Below are positions 59,156-64,000 of a stretch of DNA of 64,000 bases, piece by piece. Under the pieces are notes generated by a model. That model was given only the letters and a program-made list of their open reading frames with translations. It made no database searches and was not told the DNA's origin. This stretch comes from Rotaria sordida (taxonomy: Eukaryota; Rotifera; Eurotatoria; Philodinida; Philodinidae), in the NCBI GenBank assembly GCA_905250125.1, contig CAJNOL010000388.1, positions 1 to 64,000 of the forward strand, in the 5' to 3' direction. Positions within the stretch are counted from its first letter, which is position 1. Each line of letters starts with the position of its first letter. The position numbers were made by a program, and so were the translations under genes.

Positions 59156-62100
59156 TAGATCTACAATTCAAGATTCGATGTTCGTTTTTTCTGCTTGAAC
59201 TCCTCTTGAAACCTTATCATAACAAATAAAATGATGTCTCAGTAAGAATTACAAATCTGAATCATTGATTCTTATCCTTAAATAATTATAAGACGAATAA
59301 AATAGCATACGCTTATCATTCTGGTTTTTCCTACTTGTAATAATTGTTCTTGAAACTTTTATTTTTATTTTTAATTCAAATTCATGTTCGATTATATTAT
59401 TTTTCACAATTTTTGTGAATTCGGCCTCTTTTTTTTTACTGTAATTAAGTCAGTTCAATCAAGGAGTGTTGCAATGTGGGAGAAAATTTAACAATATTCG
59501 TGATTTTGCGCTATAAAAGAAGGGTAAAAAGACTATTCCATTGGTTTGAAGATCTCACTATGTTCATATCTATATCCACAATCTTGTCGATTGTTTCTTC
59601 TGTCGGAGTCGTCAGAGTATCGATCGGTTCCGTTATAATCTGGCATTGTTCCGGCCAGTTCTTGCAACCAGATTTTGGTTAGATTCTGACCCAGACAACT
59701 GTAACGTTTTTCAGACTGAGATCCATTCGAAATACGTCGAAAACACAACGAGACCTGTCAGCAAAACAGTTACTGAAATCTAGTTATAAAGAGCATAAAG
59801 AAATGGACTAGACAAGAATGATTTAGAAATATCGGCATTTTTCTTGCACAGGACATCGCAAGATGACATATATTTTTACTTTTTTAATATAAACATTTAA
59901 AAATTAGTTCTAACTATTAGACCTAGTCGGCTCATAGTACAGTTGATACAAATTGTTGGACAACAAAATCAAATTTTAATTGTATTTTTTTGGCAAAGTT
60001 CTATGTAAGATAAGCGATACTGATGATCTTTTCTTCTGCTATAAGCTTAGATTTGTTTAACACGAATATAAAGGGTAATATTTCTATGAAGTCACTCCAT
60101 ATTATTTGACATTTATTATCTAGGATAAATAGGAATGATCAATTAACTATGTATTATCTATGTCGACAATAGTTAGTATCTGTTAACATGGAAAAATGAT
60201 GCTTGTCAAGTATTTCATGGAATCTCGAAGTATGATACATTCGAAGTGGACATGCATATTATTACTTCTGAGAGAAACATAGAACTAGAGTGCACGATAC
60301 AGTTTAAAAATATTTATTGATTATTAAATAACGGTCCGCGATTAACGTGAGAGAAGAATAGTTAACCCTTTCAGACCCATCCCATGTAATGAAGACCGGA
60401 GAAAAACCGGCGGTTTTACCAGTCCAGTTACCAATTCCCATTACTGCGGTAAACCGATCCTTCTGCGCAGTTAACTGGCATCGTTTGATTCTGTGTTTCG
60501 TTAATATCTTTACTTAAATTTCACAGTTATTTTTCAATTAACCTAATTTTTATTTTAACCAAAAATACAAAATACAAGCCAACGCAAAAAAAAATAACAC
60601 AAAAAAATGAATCTGAAAAGATAAATAGAAAAGAATTAATCTAACAAAATAAATATAAAAAAATTGATCTGAAAAATAAATGTAAAAAAAATTAATCTAA
60701 AAAAAAATAAATATTAAACACTTAAATATAAAAAAATATCAATTCTTAACACAGCGTCGTTAGTGTTATATTAATTCTTTTCTCTAGGCAAGCAAGCAAA
60801 CGAAATAAGTGATGCGATAGACGCGCACATGTATTTTTATATATATATGCTTTTTTTCGTTCTGTAGTCATTCGCTTTCTATAGTTTACTGGAAAAATTA
60901 CCGATGAACCGTAATTAACCGATAAAATTTATAACGAACCGATAAAATTTATAACGAACCGCAGTATCAATTAAAACTGGCGGCTTGCTGTAGTAAACCG
61001 CCGGTTTTGACAATTGCCGCGTTTTTCCGCTAAAAGTGATTCAGTTTTTGTGACATGGGATGGTTCGGCCAATGGATAGATTTTCTTAAGATTTTATATT
61101 TAAGATGAGTATTACGAGTTATTGATATATCCATCAAAACTTTTAGAAAATCTGCAAAACTAGGTTAGTTAACGAAGAAACAAATTTATTTACAAAAATA
61201 TGTGCAAAAATATACGAAATATACAGCAAAAAATTAATTACAAAATGTTTTTATGGTATTTATAAAAGCTATTTCTCTTAGAATTCATACAGAAAGCTCC
61301 ATTGCAATAAGAACAGTGATAAGAACTTCAATACTGAGTTTTATCTGTACTACAAAATGAACATCTTCCATTGGCCACTAACAATTGGAAGATGTGGTTC
61401 ATTTCCATTTGGGGCATATCAAATTGTATTTTCCTTTCTAATATTTTTTTTCTCATTCGGTTTGAATTGATGGTAGATGATACATGTTTTTTGACTTTTT
61501 CTCCATCAATCAGTGCTGTTGTTGTTTAAGTAATAGAAAGAATCGAGAAAGCGAAACAACAATAGGTGATTTAGACTAGACAGTGACAACAAACGGTTTT
61601 CATTTGTACTATAATAATTCAACTATATAATTTCATGTAAAAGATTAGAGACTAATAAAATTACGAGTAAAATTAAAACTTAGAGCTCTTAAAAAAACTT
61701 GACAGGTCAATGATGATAAGTGTCAAAAACTAAGACAGATGTCACACAAATTCGCGTGATATAGTGAGACCCATCTGATATAGATTATGGCCATTGGTCA
61801 CTAAGCATACTCATTCTATTCTACTACAGTTATTTATCTATTACATGGTTGATATATAATTCAATCATTTAAAACTATATTCAGCATTTTGCTAAAAACT
61901 CGAAAATAGTCAAAAAACAGCCATGATGATCTTCTAAATATGAATCATATTTATCGCGTGAATAAGTTTATTATAATTATAGTCTTAGTATAAGTATATG
62001 CATCGAAGCCTCCTCTATGTAATAGAGAAAAGCATTTTTCGAAATCTTTTTACATTTGCTAGTTATTCAAACATTATAAAACTTGAAAAAATATACTACA

Positions 62101-62192
62101 TTTAAGACGGTCGGTCTGAAAGAGTTTAATGAGAGTCAGTGAATATTGAAGAGCATTCTTTTCTCTTCTCCATATTTAACAAGCATTGCTTG
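59156..62192. other. Intergenic region with one foldback element
   Basis: About 3 kb without a supported gene. It contains the CCATCCCATG-ended element (60377-61063) and a perfect 22-bp duplication AACCGATAAAATTTATAACG at about 60917-60960. Short ORFs near 59476-59748 show no domain pattern on either strand. Confidence 0.55.
60377..61063. mobile_element. Foldback element with CCATCCCATG termini
   Basis: The left end reads CCATCCCATGTAATGAAGAC and the right end is the complement ACATGGGATGG. Inside both termini is a shared ACCGGCGGTTTTAC block, once direct and once inverted. The interior is A-rich and non-coding. The terminal form is compatible with hAT-type non-autonomous elements, but no clear 8-bp target duplication is seen. 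Confidence 0.65.
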
Positions 62193-62564
62193 CTATTGAA
62201 TGAGCATCAATTGACGACGTCGACGACGACTATTCAATGCTACCGTTGAGTCTGTTGTCGTGGTGGTCAGATCATTGCCGTCACCGCTTCCCAGATCTGA
62301 TAGATCAGGAAAGTTTGGCAAGTCGGGCAAGTCGGTTGAATCTAGCTGATTATCAGATCGTTTGACCACCGATCGAGACAGATCAAATGGCTGTGGAGGG
62401 TCAACTATTGGTGTTGGTAGAGGCTGTGTTGTAACATGAGAAGAATGGAAACCATGAGAGAATCCGAAACGCTTTGGTTCAATGGCACCAGGATTCGCAA
62501 GAACACGATTGATTGTGCTCACTTGGAGAATGACGGCACAGGAGAAAAACAAGAGAATCGACAT
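62193..62564 (-). CDS. Small secreted precursor protein, intronless
   Basis: A 123-residue open frame with a clear signal peptide (MSILLFFSCAVILQVSTINR, cleavage likely after VLA). The mature region is low complexity: His/Ser then Pro-rich (PLPTPIVDPPQPFD), a dibasic KR site at about residue 70, an acidic Asp/Pro/Leu repeat (DLPDLPNFPDLSDLGSGDG), a Thr run, and a pentabasic RRRRR before a short LMLIQ tail. Dibasic and polybasic sites suggest proteolytic processing, as in peptide precursors, but no family is recognised. A TATA box lies about 60-70 bp upstream of the ATG. Codons are less AT-biased than in the housekeeping genes here. Confidence 0.6.
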   Translation of the reverse strand: MSILLFFSCAVILQVSTINRVLANPGAIEPKRFGFSHGFHSSHVTTQPLPTPIVDPPQPFDLSRSVVKRSDNQLDSTDLPDLPNFPDLSDLGSGDGNDLTTTTTDSTVALNSRRRRRQLMLIQ

Positions 62565-63140
62565 TTTTGTTGTGATTGATTATTAGTTTAATCGTTGAAT
62601 ATGAAACAGCAATGTAGTTCTGATTCCTTTATATACACTTTTCAGCCGTGAGCTTGTTTTTTTCTACTTATTCATCGAAATGTAGGCAGTTTCTGCATCA
62701 TTGACACTGAGATGGAACTATTTTTGGAATTATTTCTGCGGCATCATAGGTACCATCTAGTAAGAAAATTTATTTTTAGTATCGCCGATGGATATTGCAC
62801 TTTAAACTGCGTTCTTTTTTTTCAATTTTTCTTTTGATATCGTAGGCTGTACATAAACACGAAGAATCATTTCCTTTGTATATAGAAGAAAACATGATTT
62901 AAGTGCGACTGAAAATAGAATGGCAATATTCTTAACCAAATAGAATGAATCAAAATAGAATGAATCAAAATAGAAACGTTTGTACCGGTTTCAACTATTT
63001 TTTACGACGAAATATGGTTGAAATCTTTCTTCTTCTATTTTTGTCACTGTATTCCCATAATAAGTAACACGTATGACAACACACGACATACTTCTCAATA
63101 TTACAATCATTTTTTTCATTAATTATTGTGTTAAATTATA
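62565..63140. other. 5' flank of the small secreted precursor
   Basis: Non-coding apart from the TATA box. A short direct repeat AATAGAATGAATCAA occurs twice at 62940-62970. Confidence 0.5.
62625..62635 (-). promoter_or_regulatory. TATA box of the small secreted precursor gene
   Basis: On the minus strand TATATAAAGGA lies 61-71 bp before the ATG at 62564. It is the clearest core promoter element in the window. Confidence 0.6.
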
Positions 63141-63897
63141 ATGTTAAACAAGGAACTAGAGCTGAATAAATCTTTGCAGTCAACGACATCAAGTAAAACT
63201 AATAAACGCGATGTTGAACTTGCCTTTTTCACTAAATAAAATGAAGAATATTCTCTAACAACATTACTTGGTGTTAATGAACAAGGAGAAAAAAGAAATC
63301 ATACTGAAAGTAATGATGATTATGATCTTATTATTTATGGATCAGGCATCCCAAAAAGAACCCGATCGAACCAACACAAATTCCGTACAATTATCAATTT
63401 CTTTTCTTACAGCGACAACTACATCCAATCATAATCATCCAAGATTGAATAATCCGAATAACCATTCGTTTACAAATCAATTAATAAACAATGTCGATAC
63501 AGTAAATAATAAATTTACAATAACTAATAATGTTATTAATTATGCAGTTGAATAAAAATAAGCTTCATGTTTAGTAAAAGAATTACTTAAATTAATTGAA
63601 CCAAATTACAAAAAAATGAATCGGAAAATGAATGATGATGTTGGTTTTGAATCAAAGTTCATTGACAAAAATGATGATTTAATTTGACAACAGGGAATAT
63701 TAAATTATTAATATACTTATGTGATATCAAGGATGTCCCTAATAAAATATTAAATGTGAATATTAAAGTTATTCTACCAAAACATCTGCTCCTTCGGAAA
63801 TTTATTAGTATTAAAGGTATACCAGATACCATTGATACTGATGATGTTAAAAGTGAACTCTTACAGAAACACAAGTCAATTTATGCTACTCTCTAAA
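63141..63897 (+). pseudogene. Decayed ORF, possibly LINE ORF1/Gag-like
   Basis: A broken reading frame: it begins at the ATG at 63141 (MLNKELELNKSLQSTTSSKT), meets TAA near 63236, continues in frame NEEYSLTTLLGVNEQGEKRN to another stop, then changes frame several times. The last open piece reads PKHLLLRKFISIKGIPDTID then TDDVKSELLQKHKSIYATL. The IKGIP-x5-DDVKSELL pattern resembles the RNA-binding domain that precedes zinc knuckles in ORF1 of some non-LTR retrotransposons. The element runs toward or past the window edge. Coding identity is tentative; decay is clear. Confidence 0.4.
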
Positions 63898-64000
63898 AAA
63901 ATAGGTGTCGTCTTGAACCTTTTAGGGTTCCGGATTTGGATACAATTTTAGGCACCTTTTTAGGTTCTGGCTTAAAACTGGTTCGGTCTCAAAACTTTTC

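Overview
This is an AT-rich nuclear window from an animal. Genes have canonical GT-AG introns, many only about 50-90 bp, and there is one 10-base run of N marking a scaffold join. Gene content is metazoan: atypical PKC, an SLC6 transporter, splicing factor SF1, VPS72/YL1, RAD51, CCDC77 and a rhodopsin-type GPCR. Compact introns, possible trans-splice acceptors directly before start codons and two bacterial-looking genes make a bdelloid rotifer (Rotaria/Adineta-like) my best guess. The host is an inference and cannot be proved from the window alone.

Layout. 0.2-5.4 kb (+): a TSNAXIP1-like coiled-coil gene, tail-to-tail with CCDC77 (5.5-10.5 kb, -). From 10.8 to 21.9 kb runs a tightly packed + strand cluster: VPS37 (ESCRT-I), a YhbS-like GNAT acetyltransferase, RAD51AP1 and atypical PKC, separated by only 226, 63 and 148 bp. 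22.4-23.8 kb (-): an intronless sorbosone/glucose dehydrogenase-type beta-propeller, a candidate horizontal transfer. 27.2-27.9 kb (-): an unrecognised secreted protein. 29.8-34.3 kb (-): a complete 14-exon SLC6 gene with a small secreted-peptide-like ORF in one intron. 34.3-41.0 kb: gene-free, with a minisatellite and a 2-kb palindrome. 41.0-41.4 kb (-): the last exons of a cationic amino-acid transporter, cut by the gap. 43.4-44.8 kb (-): VPS72, divergent from RAD51 (45.7-47.1 kb, +). 48.9-49.9 kb (+): GPCR. 50.8-56.8 kb (-): SF1. 57.5-59.2 kb (-): a decayed UNC93-like pseudogene. 62.2-62.6 kb (-): a small secreted precursor. The right edge holds a decayed ORF that may be retrotransposon ORF1.

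Themes. RAD51 and its partner RAD51AP1 lie about 28 kb apart, both apparently intact. Long introns here repeatedly contain foldback (inverted-repeat) non-autonomous elements, including a mariner-like element with TA flanks, an hAT-like element and several families without a name. I did not find a convincing wholly new multi-gene system. The strongest leads are the possible trans-spliced cluster with an embedded bacterial-type gene, the two transfer candidates, the foldback families, and the cys-rich peptide ORF nested in the SLC6 intron. Exon coordinates were read by hand and may be off by a base in places.
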